Assembly (NCBI GenBank): GCA_026874595.1
Contig: CM049307.1
Location: 40,802,362-40,866,361, forward strand
Direction: 5' to 3'
Origin: Sipunculus nudus
Taxonomy: Eukaryota > Annelida > Sipuncula > Golfingiida > Sipunculidae
Length of the DNA stretch: 64,000 bases
A program made the position numbers and the translations under genes. A model generated the notes under the pieces. The model had not been told where the DNA came from. It worked only from the letters and a program-made list of their open reading frames with translations, and searched no databases. Positions 24,701 to 38,005 of the stretch are shown piece after piece; the first letter of the stretch is position 1; each line of letters begins with the position of its first letter.

Positions 24701-25912
24701 ATAATGTTGATAGTTGGCCGTGTGTCTGAGATATAAGCTTTTCAAAAATGCAGATGTTGATGCGGATGCAGGATGCTCACTTGGTAAAACATTAAGCTCC
24801 CCTCCCCTCCTTCTCCAGGTTCTCCCAGTGGGTTACTTAATTTTCTTTCTTATTTTGAAAGCACAGAAGACAGGAATGTTGCCAATAACCAGTCAGCTAT
24901 TAGTCAATGAAGCCTTCACTTACAAGGAACACTGTGTGACATGAGTATTTACTGAGTACCAGCTGAAATGACAGAAGAACTGCTATTGCTAACAGTTAAT
25001 GCATTTAGTCCTGTTTTTGTATGATTACACCACAGGTCACAACTATACACCTGTTCAATTAGTATTTCCCACCTGTCAAAATGTACACAACAGAGAATGT
25101 ATGTTAAAGTCAGAGCTAGCCCACACAAGGCTGTCAATCAATATTAGCATAGATTTCCAGAACTTCCAACGGGAACACATTTTGTTAACAACTGTTTCAT
25201 TTTACTGGAAATTTAGAAAAAGCTTGATCCAGAGCAGAAGAGCTTTTGTTCCATCCTTATAACACAGGATGAACAGTTTGTTCACATTTCTTTTCAAATC
25301 AAACTTTCTTTAAATGATCTGGATATCTGTCATGGAAATATATACAGTTTGACCACTAATGTCCAGAAACCTCAGTTCCACAGTTTAATGTCAGGCAAGT
25401 CTTTGGCTACAGATATTCATAACTCATGTTTGTCATTTCAAGTTTACAACACCGAAGGTCACTTACACATTATAAAAGTTCCATTTTGCTGCCACATATT
25501 CTTGATAAATCAACTTTTATTATTTATTTAATTATACTAGTAATGTAGGGTTTATATGTGTTACTGGTCATAATAATGACTCTTAATGATCCTGAGCCTT
25601 ATACCACTGGACTGACCTATGTGTCTGATACTTAACTCCAGATTACATTTACAAAAAAAGTCCTCTATGTTCATTCAATTTTGGCTGTAGCTCACAGTGT
25701 TGGAAGCCACAATGATCAACTACCTGAATAAACATTTCTAACCTGGTCCAAATGGATATGTTGCATGTACAAAATGACAAATTTTGGTTCAGCATGGAAG
25801 TTGCTTGCAGGTAGCTTGATTAAGATAATGGAATGAACATTAAATAAATAATATTCCTCGCTAACAAGCCAAAAAATCATGCAAAGATTCCTTTACAGGC
25901 AACTACAAATAC

Positions 25913-25990
25913 AGTGAAACCTGTGTTAAGAGACCATGCATGGGCCTGGCCAAAAGTGGTCTTAATTCACAAGTGGTGTTTAGGACAGGA
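25913..25990 (+). mobile_element. pogo-like MITE, left-end fragment
   Basis: CAGTGAAACCTGTGTTAAGA, then GACCATGCATGGGCCTGGCC and AAAAGTGGTCTTAATTCAC. It is a close relative of 32356-32540, and no right terminus is found. Confidence 0.55.
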
Positions 25991-28900
25991 TTCCTGTGCT
26001 GTATAATGTTTACTGTGTGAACATCCAAGATTAGTGTCAATTCTTGCTCTCAACCTGTTCAACCAAGATACCATCTGAACAACCATCTGAACATGTGAGG
26101 CATTAAGGTGTAATAAATTCAGCAACTCCTATATCCCTAACCAGAACTGACAATGAAATAGTCACTAATCTACTTGTTCAACTATACATATACTAAAATA
26201 CACAGGTATAAGCTGGTAAATGTACATTCTCTGGGATATGTGCAACACAGGCTTCCAGTCTGTGTACACTAAGTGAGCAAAAGGGGCATGAACAACTTTG
26301 CATTTTGTTGTATATGATCCGAGTGATAGCTCATTGTTAAACACACTGGATATATTTTCCTGGATTTTCTTTACACAGCAGGTCTGTCAATAAGGGTTTT
26401 ATATTATGGTATTTTCACAGTATGCCAGGTATCATTATGCCAGAGGAAACCATTAAAATTCCCTTTATTTTGCATGCACCCATTCTGCATCACAGCTAGC
26501 TGCTTGTTATTATTTTTCTTATTTTTTTTCTGTGGATTTCCATAAGGGGCATGTCATATGGTGACTCAAAGAGTAAAACTCCTGGATGTTATCTGCCCAA
26601 AAAATTTTAAGTTAAATGAGGGTTGGCACATGATATTATCAATGAAAAAAAAAATATATTAAGTTAATATGGCTCTGAAAAAAAATATAAAATTTAATGA
26701 AGTTTCTATAAACTAATACAGTGCAATGGAAAAAAATTTGAATTATTCTGTACCGGATCACACAAAGATACTCGACAAAGATTGTGAGAGTCTATTAAGA
26801 AATTTCAAGGATAATCATCTGTGCCAGGAGGGTATGCGTTCATCCCTGTTTGTGTGTTTTGTGTTTGTATGTTTGTTAATACAATAATAACAAAACTGGG
26901 GACTGTATGATGTATTACAAGTTATCTGATATGTAATTAAATTTGAACATCTGTGCCGCCTCATGATACTAACCCAGCTCTAGTATAATGTGTGCATACA
27001 TAAAATTACCTGACAGTGCAAATTAGTGTAACTTTTGTATTTTTTATTTATCTGTGAAACACATGCTTGGTTCCTGTACTTGCATGCATTTGGCAAATCA
27101 GTCTGCACTCTGTATTATTATGGTTCAGGTATGTCAACTGTTGTGAGCTTTGTGTATAATTAACCAATCACATTCATTCTGATCACAGCAGAACCTTCAC
27201 GCAGAAATTCAATTAATTTACCTGTGTGACCTCATTTTGTTAATACAAAAGTAATTTCAGTTAGACCAATACTAGGAAGATTTTCTAGACTTTCCTTCTC
27301 ACATATGCACATAACTGTTTGTGCTATTAGCACAAACAACCTCTGGTTCTCTGTATTTTTAAAATACAATCAATTTGATAAACTTGACAAACCAGGCATG
27401 TTTACATCTCGTAACTAATGAATGTTTGTGCCAAAACACAAAACAACCACAATTAACATGTCAAAATTCAAGTCTATAAACTCTCTATAACTGAACGAAG
27501 CATGCAGCACATGCAGATAAGCAGTTTCTGGAAACTACTCCACCCTAAACTCTGCCCCTCCCCCCTCCCCCCCCCCCCCCCAAAAATCCAGAATTAGGCT
27601 TCTAAATCACCCTCCTTCCATCTTTTATTTTTTTTCTGTGAATGAAAATAGTGATTTTTATCCCTAGAAGTACTAACCTGCATGTGACATTATCGATCAA
27701 AAAGAGAAAGTGATTTTTATCTCTGGCAGCAGTAGCCTGCATGTGACATTATCTATCAAAGAAAGAAAAAAATTATTTTTAATAATTCTTGTATAATGTC
27801 CTCCTTTTTATGTTAAGAATTTTTTTTTATTGCACAGCAAGTGATAGTTAGGATAAATGTCTGCATCCTACTGACTTGAAGAAATCCATGTCTGAAGACT
27901 GTAAACCCAGAAATAAAGACAATAACTTTGTAACAAAGGACTAAGTATGGAACTGAAAGACAGTGTGATGGCAGTATCTCAAAAAGACAGAATTTTGGAC
28001 AATATATTTTAATATTGGAGGGCTTGATACTCAATGAAGGCATGATAGCCACATAAGGTGTCAAATATACATGAGTCAAGTCAAAATCTTTAAACAGTTC
28101 TATTTGCCTTTCCTTAACAAAATAAAGGCACTGGAGTTGTCTTTTTTCTGTAAGGAACAGGAATTTTGTAGACCTCCTTAAAAATTTAATAAAAGCTCTT
28201 TTCTCAATCGATGAGGATGATAAAGTTCATGTCCCATTCAGTTCCTTCAAATAATGGCTATATTAAGACATCACAGATTTTGAAATTGATACATGTGTAT
28301 AAGTGATTTAGTTCACATCAAGCTTAGCAAAATGGTAGTTTCGATCTCCATGAAAACTCCTAGCTCATAAAAATATTTTTTTTCGTAGAAACCTGAGGCA
28401 AGTATTTTAGTTATAAAATGGAAATGAACAAAATGAATGTGTTTTTATATCAGTTAAGTTTGTTCTTGTGTGCTCGTGTTTCTAACATAGGGATGAGATA
28501 AACGTGTATCTGGCAAACTCAAACATTTTGCTAAGTCATGCAAAGTTGTGATCTACCTCAGTGCACAAGGTTCAACCAACTGGCATGTATCTGAATTATT
28601 AAGGATCTAACAAATAATGTATGGTATAACTTGCGGGGTCATTGGGGCAAGATAACCAACTTTTTTTCTAACAGAAATAAGTATGACAAAAGAAAGGATA
28701 ACCAGAAAATTTATTCTGCATCCTGAACAGGAGATAACACTATTTCCATAAACTTTGACAATAGGTGTATTTACACACAGTATTTAAAAATCAAATTTTA
28801 TTGTATATAGATGTACCTATCTGCAAAACATATTTTCACAAAAAGATCCTCAACAGACAAGAGAGAATTCTTATCATTTTTACATAATATGATCTTTTTT

Positions 28901-29193
28901 AAATATCATTCAACTTTCCTCAAAGGCACAAGAGAGAGCTCCAAGCTAGACCCTGTACTCAAAGTTACCTTCACTTGTAAGAATTTGTTGTTTTTTTTTA
29001 TTATAATTTATATGTACCAAAAGACTGAAAAGAGTTACTCAGTAATGTTGACTTTACCACATATAGCCCTTGCTGTTCATAACAACAGTAACAGTGCCCT
29101 TAACATAAGGGCCAGTGCTAATAAAGTCCCCTGATTCAGCCAATCTGGTCTGTAAATGATAAATTATGCACAAGGCCAGCTGATGAACGATTA

Positions 29194-29282
29194 CAGTAAA
29201 ACCTCGTTGAGTCGAAGTCAAAGGGACTGGTGAATTTACCTCAACACAACCAGAGTTTGAGACAACCGATATTCAGTATATT
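29194..29282 (+). mobile_element. pogo-like MITE, left-end fragment
   Basis: CAGTAAAACCTCGTTGAGTC preceded by TA, then CAACACAACCAGAGTTTGAG. No right terminus. Confidence 0.45.
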
Positions 29283-29432
29283 CAACCTTCTCCAGCCTTA
29301 ATTATTATTGATAAATACTGCATGTGTAGGGGGGGCTATATTATATAGTTCTCACAAATCTTTGCGTAAAGAACAACACAAATTTTATAATAAATTGATT
29401 TATTAATAAACAATAATAACAATAAATAATAA

Positions 29433-29530
29433 ACAAGGGACCCATCAGTCACATTGCTCAGCTGAATTTTGGAAAATATTAGTAACTGCAAAAATTTTAT
29501 TTTTCTTTGGTTTTTCATGTATTAGCATAA
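29433..29530 (+). repeat. Head of the palindrome-type element (partial copy)
   Basis: CAAGGGACCCATCAGTCACA followed by GCTCAGCTGAATTTTGGAAAATATTAG and TTTTTCATGTATTA. It matches 43155-43260 over about 100 bases. Confidence 0.55.
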
Positions 29531-30959
29531 CAGTTTGATTCATATGGGGTTCCAGGCACTATAAATATAAGTACAAACCTCCCTGATTTTCCCCTGATGA
29601 TGTTTTATAATTCTAAGATGCTTTTTGGATTTCTTCCAATATATCATAAACTATTAATATATGATAATTTTACAGTAGATCTAGGCTGTAGGGACATGAC
29701 ACATTATATCACACACTGACCAATGTCTCTTTTGGGCCTTTCAAATTCCCCTGACTTTTTTGAGAATTTTAATTTGATTTGAGAATTTTTAATCTTAAAT
29801 TCCATGACATTCCACTGATTTGGAAAAAGAGTGAAACTAATTTAACTCACTTTCCCACGTTTTCCGGCAAAACCTGTTAATCCTGTCATTTGCCTGAAGT
29901 TTTTTTAACTGAACAGGTTCAAATGGAAGCCCATGCATAATACGGATCACAGGTAAAAAGAATCATGGTCTGGTCTGACAAGAAAGCCAGGAGTTTAATG
30001 AGAATGAACAGCACACACATTACTAACACACAAGTTTGTGCCAGTGTTAAGTCTATGTACAAACTGTTAGATTAATTAAATAACATCAAATCTCCACTGA
30101 CCAGCCTGCAGATTTGGATATACTAGCCATGCATGGGTGGAATCCTGCCATACATGAATAACATGCAGGGATCAAGAGGACTTGAGTTCATTACCTTGGT
30201 CCTCTGAGCAACCTTCTGGTGTAAAACAGTATGCTGAAATGTGATGTCAAAGGTCAGACATGAGAGAATCCACATAAAGAATCAAGAAAGATCCCTGTAT
30301 ACTGCAATATCATTGCAAGTATGATCCCTCTGTGCCTATATTTCACTGTATCAAACAAAGGACTGCAAAAGAATTTCAAAATAGCACTTGAAAATTATTA
30401 ACATGTGAAATTATCCTTTCTTGTGCAGCAAGAGACATAATATGCTGAATACATGTCACACCAAAAAAGCTGCCAAAGCCTGTGACCTTTCAAGCTGTGC
30501 TGAAGTGTTTCATTCAAAGATAAAAAATAATAAGCAATAAGATGGTATTGTTACAGACACAAACAATAAAATCAAGTATTTATTTCTTTGAATAACTTTA
30601 TCTGAAAAGTGCATATATGAGAAAATATTTTTGGTAAATCTCAAGTCTCAAGAACATGAATCTGACAAAGAAAAATAATGGAAAAAACAAAGAAATCTTT
30701 AATTTTTCACAGTTACTGTCAGTGATTGCTTAGGAATGATATCAAACAAGAATTTCTACAAATGTTTGAAATGATTTAGTGTTTTAGTATGCAGAACAGC
30801 AAGAGGATATGAACCTGAGCATAAGCAGTGTGTGTACAATGACATCTCTGGACAACATGTTCAGTACTGAGAGTGGAGACTGTTTTACCAATGTTCTACC
30901 CTCAACCCCTACAGGTTTCTTGTATGATCTGGCCTGAATTCAAAGAAAGAAAGATAATA

Positions 30960-31141
30960 CAGTGAAACCTTGCCTGACAACCAACCTGCTATCACGGCCA
31001 CCCCATTAAGACAACCACCTATTTTAGCTCCTAACCAATGTAAGTCATCATAAAAACCTGCCGCTAACATGACCATCCCTGCTAACAATACCATTTTGGT
31101 TGGTGATGCAGAGCTGTGGTCCGTTAAGCGTGACCTCATTG
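30960..31141. mobile_element. pogo-like MITE (182 bp)
   Basis: The left end is CAGTGAAACCTTGCCTGACA. The right end in reverse complement is CAATGAGGTCACGCTTAACG. TA is present on both flanks. Noncoding. Confidence 0.65.
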
Positions 31142-31576
31142 TATACACAACTCATTTGTGTGTCTATCACTATTCAAAAGCTGCTAACATAATTCCTTCA
31201 AACTTGGCAGGATGAACAGTTACGTCATGAACTCTTTGAGTTGATTCTTATTCAGTTGCAGGGGTGCATAAAAAAATTTGAATAAATGAATCTCCTCTCA
31301 TACTGTTGCCACAATTGAATTTGAAATTATTTTGTACCTGAGCCTTGGCAGATGTATACTGCGCTCTACTGGAGCACTCTAGTTAATAATGATCATTAAG
31401 ATTACATACATTACTTCATCTTTTGAAATAATTTACATTCTGCACATTTTGAAATTCATAAAACATATTAAAGAGGCAACCTGGATCAGAGTTATTATGC
31501 CATGGATCCCGATATGCCCTGGTGCAGAACTGAAAACCATTAACCTGGAGATATAGATGTACCTGTATATTCAATA

Positions 31577-31780
31577 TACAGTACAAGGGACATCCAGGTA
31601 AATTAAAATCTCACCCATCAACCACCTCTGTAAGTGACCACCTCAAAATAGCAGCCATTTGTTCATGGTCCCAATTCTTTTTTTTTTTGCCTTTAATCGG
31701 AGTCCTTGCTTAGATGATCAGCTTAAAAATGTGACCCCTTTTCAATGTCCCATTGGTGGTCATAATTGCAAGGTTTTCCT
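31577..31780. mobile_element. Possible pogo-like MITE, diverged
   Basis: The left end CAGTACAAGGGACATCCAGG and the right segment GGTGGTCATAATTGCAAGG ending in TTTTCCTG resemble the family termini, but the terminal match is weak. Confidence 0.3.
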
Positions 31781-32355
31781 GATTTAGATATTTATATTTT
31801 GTTTTATGTAATATCTAACGACTGGATCAACATTCTCTGAGTTGTAATGTCTGATACTCAACCAACTCTGGATATAGGTTGAAAATGTCTAGCCACATTT
31901 GTCCAGTAGAATACAGCTGTACCTGCATGACCAATAGTGAACCTCATATACTGGACATATGAAAATTGATGTAGCAGTCATGACCATCATGACCTGATCG
32001 TATCTGGAACGTTATAATGGAGCATATGTCATTATTAGTTATTTGTAAGAAGGACACTAACCAGCCATCCATACAGCTCCAGTTTAATGGACTGTCAAAT
32101 AACCAACACAACAATCCTGGTATGAATACTGAATCAGCTGAGAAAATATTGTATAAATTACTTTGAATAAAACATAGCTATCAGGTGTAGTGTTATCCCA
32201 GTGACTATACTGGACTGGGGCACTGCTTACATTCAGAGTTCTATAGTGTGTCCATGGCTCTGGTCAGGCACACACCTTTCTCACCTGTCCTGAAATTGAT
32301 CACCATGCTTAACCTGGAGAAGCTGATCCATATTGCCAGGCTGATATACATCTAA

Positions 32356-32540
32356 TACAGTGAAACCTGTGTTATGAGACCACCCATGGGACTGACCAAA
32401 AGTGGTCTTTATTCACAGGTGGTCTTATAAGACAAGCCAGTAATAACAAATATGGTTGCTTTCAATTTACCAAAAGGGTGGTCTTAATAGACAGGTGGTC
32501 TTATATTTATAAGATGGGTGGTCTTTCAAATGGGTGGTCT
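32356..32540 (+). mobile_element. pogo-like MITE, left-end fragment with GGTGGTCTTA repeats
   Basis: CAGTGAAACCTGTGTTATGA, then AGTGGTCTTTATTCACAGG and at least five copies of GGTGGTCTTA or a close variant. The right terminus is missing. Confidence 0.6.
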
Positions 32541-32799
32541 TATCCTAAAGTTTATTATATTGTCTCGAAGACAAATGACTGCCTTTTCTCAAATAGGACT
32601 AAAAGTTTTTTTAATAAGTAACAAATTTACACATTGGTATCTTTTTTAATACAATGAAAAGTAACTAAGAACTGTATTTTAAAGGTTCAGTGCAGAACAT
32701 TTAAACTGAATACCTTAAACTTTATCTCAATGATCCCAATAACTTTTACCAGAACATTAAAATGCAATATATTCTAAATAGAATGTATTGTATTTCAGT

Positions 32800-35440
32800 T
32801 GCATATTCCACTGTTTTTTACAGGACACTTGGCCTTAATCAATAGATGTACTGGACACTTTACTGCACTGTAGTTTCACAAAACACTACCTTTCCATAGG
32901 AATCTCCAACTTTATATTCCCATATCACTTAATTGTAAGTTTTAAAGCATACTTATATCTCATAGAACACTTTTACTTTGTCATTTATAACAGAGCACTT
33001 ATCTGTATTTCAACAGTTCATTAAACTGCATTTTTATAGGACCATTACCTGTACTTTAACAGAACACATGACATAACTTATCAGGACATTTGAAATGTCA
33101 TCAGCTGTAATTTTACTACGCATATATTTGTATTTATAGTGCATTTAACCATATTTTTTACAGAGCATTTAAGTTTTTTTAACTATATTTTTACAGGACA
33201 TATGACTGTATTTGTACAGAGCATTTTACTTTATTTTGACAGGAAATTTAACTGTATTTTCACAGGGGTTTAACTGAATTCCACAGGGCATTTCACTGTA
33301 TTTTCACAGGGGTTTAACTGTATTTTCACAGGGGTTTTACCTGTATTTTCACAGGGATTTTAACTGTATTTTCACAGGGTTTTAACTGTTTTTCACAGGG
33401 GTTTTATCTGTATTTTCACAGGGATTTTAACTGTATGTTCACAGGGGTTTTACCTGTATTTTCACAGGGGTTTAACTGTATTTTCACAGGGGTCTTAACT
33501 GTAATTTCACAGGGGTTTAACTGTATTTTCACAGAGTATTTAACTGTATTTTCACAGGGGTTAACTGTATTTTCACAGGGATTTTAACTGTATTTTCACA
33601 GGGGTTTTAACTTTATTTTCACAGGGGTTTAACTGTATTTTCTCAGAACATTTAACTGTATTTTCACAGGGGTTTAACTGAATTCCACAGGGCATTTCAC
33701 TGTATTTTCACAGGGGTTTAACTGTATTTTCACAGGGGTTTTACCTGTATTTTCACAGGGATTTTAACTGTATTTTCACAGGGTTTTAACTGTTTTTCAC
33801 AGGGGTTTTATCTGTATTTTCACAGGGATTTTAACTGTATGTTCACAGGGGTTTTACCTGTATTTTCACAGGGGTTTAACTGTATTTTCACAGGGGTCTT
33901 AACTGTAATTTCACAGGGGTTTAACTGTATTTTCACAGAGTATTTAACTGTATTTTCACAGGGGTTAACTGTATTTTCACAGGGATTTTAACTGTATTTT
34001 CACAGGGGTTTTAACTTTATTTTCACAGGGGTTTAACTGTATTTTCTCAGAACATTTAACTGTATTTTCACAGGGGTTTAACTGTATTTTCACAGAGCAT
34101 TTAACTGTATTTTCACACAGGTTTTATCTGTATTTTCACAGGGATTTTACCTGTATTTTCACATGGGTTAAACTGTATTTTCACAGAGCATTTAACTGTA
34201 TTTTCACAGGGGTTTAACTGTATTTTCACAGGGGTTTTAACTGTATTTTCACAGGGGTTTAACTGTATTTTCTCAGAACATTTCACTGTCATTTCAAAGA
34301 GTGTTTAACTGTATTTTCACAGAACATTTAACTGTATTTTCACAGGGGTTTAACTGTATTTCACAGAGCATTTAACTGTATTTTCACAGGGGTTTAACTG
34401 TATTTTCACAGGGGTTTAACTCTATTTTCAGAGAGCATTTAACTGTATTTCCACAGGGGTTTAACTGTAATTTCACAGAGCATTTAACTGTATTTTTACT
34501 GGGTTTTTAACTGTATTTTCAAAGGGGTTTTAACTGTATTTTCTCAGGTCATTTAACTGTATTTTCACAGAGCATTTAACTGTATTTTCTCAGGGACTTT
34601 AACTGTATTTTCACAGAGCATTTAACTGTATTTTCACAGGGGTTTTAATTGTATTTTCACAGTGTTTAACTGTATTTTTACTGGGGTTTTAACTGTATTT
34701 TCAAAGGGGTTTTAACTGTTCTCTCACAAGGGTTTTAACTTTTACTTTCACAGGAGTTTAAACTGTATTTTCACATGGAATATTACTGCATTTTTTCAGG
34801 GCAAATAACTATATTTTTACAGAGTCTTTAACTGTATTTTTTCAGGGTTTAACTGTATTTTACGGTGTATTTAACTTTAATTTTACAATAAAAAGTAATA
34901 AAAGGCATTTAACTATATACCCTCACAGTAAACATAACAATTTCTAACACAGCACTTGACTGCTAGTTAACAAGACATAAGGATGCACTTAACTGAATTA
35001 GTACAGGTTACTTAACAGTATTTAAACCTTCCACTCTTTTTAAGGCACACTTAACTGTAATTTATAAGGGCTCTAAAAATTTTTTTTACAAGAAACTTAA
35101 GCCTAACTTATTTTTTTTATTTTATTTAAAAAATAAACTATATTTAATTAATATATATAAACTATAAAAACTAAACTCAACAGTAATTATACAGAGCACT
35201 TAAATTAACTTAAAGAGAACATTCGACTGTATTTGAAAAGTTCAATTTAACTGCATTTTCACAGGATGCCTGAAACTAATTTAACAGAGCATTTAAATGC
35301 ATTTTATATGGCACACTACTGTATTCTAACTTAACACATAACTGTAGTTTAACTACAAATTTTATTTTTCACTGTAATTCACTGTATTTATTAACAAACA
35401 GTTGACTGTATTGTCACTGAACACTAAACTGTATCTCAGC
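32800..35440 (+). repeat. Minisatellite, about 20-22 bp unit built on ACTGTATTTTCACAGGGG
   Basis: Well over 70 units. The core (about 33230-34740) is regular and the flanks degrade gradually on both sides. A block near 33271-33670 recurs almost exactly 404 bases later, giving a higher-order repeat. On the plus strand each unit resembles a 3' splice site (TATTTTCACAG then G). CANT1 is transcribed from the other strand. Confidence 0.92.
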
Positions 35441-35875
35441 AAAGAACCTTATTTTATTCTGAAGATTTCTGATCTGAAGATTAGTGCTTGAATATATATT
35501 GACAGTTATTTCATATGATCTAAACTAACCATTTAAGTATCTACATAGTGCAATCCTTTGATTAGTCATTTCTTTGATTTGTGGCCATTTAAAATTTCAA
35601 ACCCCAGGATTGCATATGTAAACAACACTTACCAACAGTTCAATGCAATATTTGGACTTAGTTTTACACAAATTGAACTACCAGTTTAGCATAACTTTAA
35701 ATGTGCTTGGACTGTGCATGCACCAGCATAATGACAAAACAAGTAACACAGATATACTGCTCAAGTAACATATGTCTGATCAAAAAAAAAACTGATGAAA
35801 GGACAGAAATGCTAATACAGGCCTGGAAAATACATCAGTGCCTGCTGTAAAAGTGTAGCTGCCTGCCAATGAACT

Positions 35876-36199
35876 GTGTCATTTAACATCATATTTATAA
35901 TTTTTGCCACAGTCTTTGGTATTATATATCTGCTTGACAGCTTAATTCTCACACTCATGTGTCTTGAAATATTGAAACAAAACATTGACTACCATGGTGA
36001 AGGCAACAGACTTCAGCAAAGGAGGAAGTATCAGATGACCGTAGATGTTATTCAGCTGAACATAGACATGAGACCTTCTGCCCTGTTAAACCACCTTTGT
36101 CTGCCAAATTATGATCCAGAATATGAACCAAAAGCACGGTGCACTAATTTTTTTTTCAAAATCCTCGGTAAAATGTACATTAACAGGGCTTTCATTTAG
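35876..36199 (+). CDS. Unrecognised 107-codon open frame in CANT1 intron 2, opposite strand
   Basis: Begins MSFNIIFIIFATVFGIIYLL, a hydrophobic stretch that could span a membrane, then continues with a polar, protein-like part (NRLQQRRKYQMTVDVIQLNI, ALLNHLCLPNYDPEYEPKAR). The polar half is unlike the random frames around it, while the N-terminal half may be chance AT-rich translation. No promoter, splice context or family was recognised. It may be a remnant of an element or a captured exon. Confidence 0.2.
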   Translation: MSFNIIFIIFATVFGIIYLLDSLILTLMCLEILKQNIDYHGEGNRLQQRRKYQMTVDVIQLNIDMRPSALLNHLCLPNYDPEYEPKARCTNFFFKILGKMYINRAFI

Positions 36200-36467
36200 A
36201 GTCACGGATGCTCAGGCCGAAATTTTTAAGAGCCACATGGGATTTTGGAGCGTCCCATGCAAAGGGGATGTGTCAAAATGAGAAAGGTTATGTAAAATTT
36301 TATCAAATATTTTTTTAATGTATGTCATTATTCTTCAAGTGGGTGTTTACATATTATATCTTACATGATTCTCTTATTATAGTGAATGTAAGGGTCAGTT
36401 AATATATGCATATTTAGACTGGTTTGTAACCGAAGTAGTCTGAAACAGCTAGTGACTGTTAGTGTTA

Positions 36468-36779
36468 GGCCAAAAAAAAAAAATAAAACCCCCATCAATT
36501 TTAAACCCCCGCATTAAATAAAATTTTCCATTAAACTTACCAATTTCAAGCTCCAGCTACTTGAACATTTCTTTCAAGAAGATAAAATAATACAATTTTA
36601 ATAAACTTCCATTGTTAGTAGTGCTTTTACTTGTTTAGCAAAAAAAATATGTAATTATCATGCTTTTCCCTAATCATAACATTTTTATCAAAACATACAC
36701 AAAAAAGGTTAAAAAAATTGCCTGCCCACTCTGACATCTGAAAAAAGTGCCTAATAACCAAACTTTTATTTTTTTGGCC
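36468..36779. mobile_element. GGCC-ended inverted-repeat element, copy 3 (in CANT1 intron 2)
   Basis: A diverged 312 bp copy flanked by GGCC on both sides. The interior keeps blocks such as TAGTGCTTTTACTTGTTTAG and CATGCTTTTCCCTAATCAT that align with the other copies. Because it lies outside the large duplication, it shows that this is a mobile family. Confidence 0.6.
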
Positions 36780-37672
36780 TTGCAATATTCAGCTTTGATC
36801 ATCTCAATCACACAGCCAGAAATATGCATGTCTGATAGGACCCCCAGACACCAATAACCAAGCATCTAAAAGAGATTTTGAGCATCACAGATGCTTATGA
36901 TATCCCTGCATATCTGAAAGCTCTGAAAAAAGAACTAAAACAATGATCAATATCGGATCATGTTGTGTGGTAAATAAGGTTTAAGTTAGTTACTGGTGTA
37001 CATGACAGAAAGTCCTAGTCAGCTGTTTTCTGATGAGCTACCACCCTTTCTAGTCTCTGCACCATAATTTTTCTAATGCAGGAAACAAAACAATCTTTTC
37101 TGACCTTGACCTTCGACCATGGACTCCCTAATGAGTAATATCTTAACAGATGGAGAATTTTTAACCTGCAATATCTAACAACTAAGGCAAGAACCCAAAA
37201 TGTCAGGAGTAAAAATTACGTATGTTGGATCCTGTCCAAGGAGAGTGGAGATTTGATAATGTTAGCAGAAACTGTCAACCATATAAAGTCAAAAACTAAA
37301 AAAAAATCATTTCTAATTATCCATCACTGATCTGATACCCAAAAGTCAGGATGTATCTAAACTGACTGTTACAGAGGTGTTACAAACTTAGACAGACTAG
37401 AATAAGCAATGAAATAAAAAAACAAAATGTACAACATCTGAAATGAAATATACAAACAAAGAGAACAGTTCTAAAGAAAACAAGAAAACGAAGTAGAGCA
37501 AAGTTTTGACTGATGACATTGACCAGCTTGCTAACACAACCACCCTGCTACTGAGACCCATTAGAGTCCCAAACCTGTGGTCCTGCTGGTGTTCACAAGG
37601 TCTGACTGATCTATACATACACAAGCAGGTCGCTGGCAAAATAGGCATTACAGACCACACTTCTCGGCTTAC

Positions 37673-37876
37673 CTGGAGGCATGTATCCAGCATGTTCACG
37701 CATGGCATTATAATTACGATGCCAGTCATGGTGCAGCACGTCCCCAACATGACTGATACTCTTCACCCACTGTGGGTTCAGGTTCTGGACTACCCCTGTC
37801 ACAGTCGTCCATTCCTTACCCAGTCCTCCGACCCACAACACATCATCCTTCACTGTGGCCCATTCACTCTTGAAAC
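37673..37876 (-). CDS. CANT1: CANT1 coding exon 2
   Basis: A 204-base internal exon encoding residues 214-282. The acceptor is TATTGCAG, followed by GT that completes Gly214. It then reads [11 protein letters not shown], the block VGGLGKEWT (228-236), NPQWVKSI and [15 protein letters not shown]. These match the apyrase-family core that follows WVILSDGDG in animal CANT1 proteins. The donor GTAAGC follows CCTCCAG and splits Gly282. The phase (1 in, 1 out) matches both neighbouring exons. Only about 130 bases of intron separate the acceptor from a 42 bp tandem repeat array. Open reading continues a short way past both splice sites by chance and should not be annotated as protein. Confidence 0.95.
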
Positions 37877-38005
37877 CTGCAATATAAGGCAATGTCTGTG
37901 ACAATGATACACCATCTTGACTGTTATCCTACTATAATTCATCATTTTGGGTGTGTCCCCATAATGTGTTGTTACCCCAGGTACTGCTTCTTAATGAACA
38001 GTCAA

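Larger units (their letters stand above)
20272..37672 (-). other. CANT1: CANT1 intron 2 (17.4 kb)
   Basis: The intron runs between donor GTAAGC (minus strand, at 37672) and acceptor TTTTCAG (at 20272). It is AT-rich and largely featureless from 20.3 to 25.9 kb and from 26.0 to 29.2 kb, apart from an old repeat at 21635-21770 and homopolymers near 22.99 and 27.55 kb. From 29 kb on it contains several pogo-like MITE pieces, the minisatellite at 32.8-35.4 kb, a 312 bp inverted-repeat element and one unassigned plus-strand open frame. All are entered separately. No further CANT1 exon is needed, because exons 2 and 3 join in phase without loss of conserved sequence. Confidence 0.9.

Noticed and set aside
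32800-35440. Regular short repeats resembling a CRISPR array.
   Set aside because: Units are contiguous without unique spacers, and the DNA is eukaryotic with spliced genes.
37397-37904. Longer open frames around CANT1 exon 2 on both strands.
   Set aside because: Parts beyond the splice sites and on the other strand are chance extensions of the real 204-base exon.
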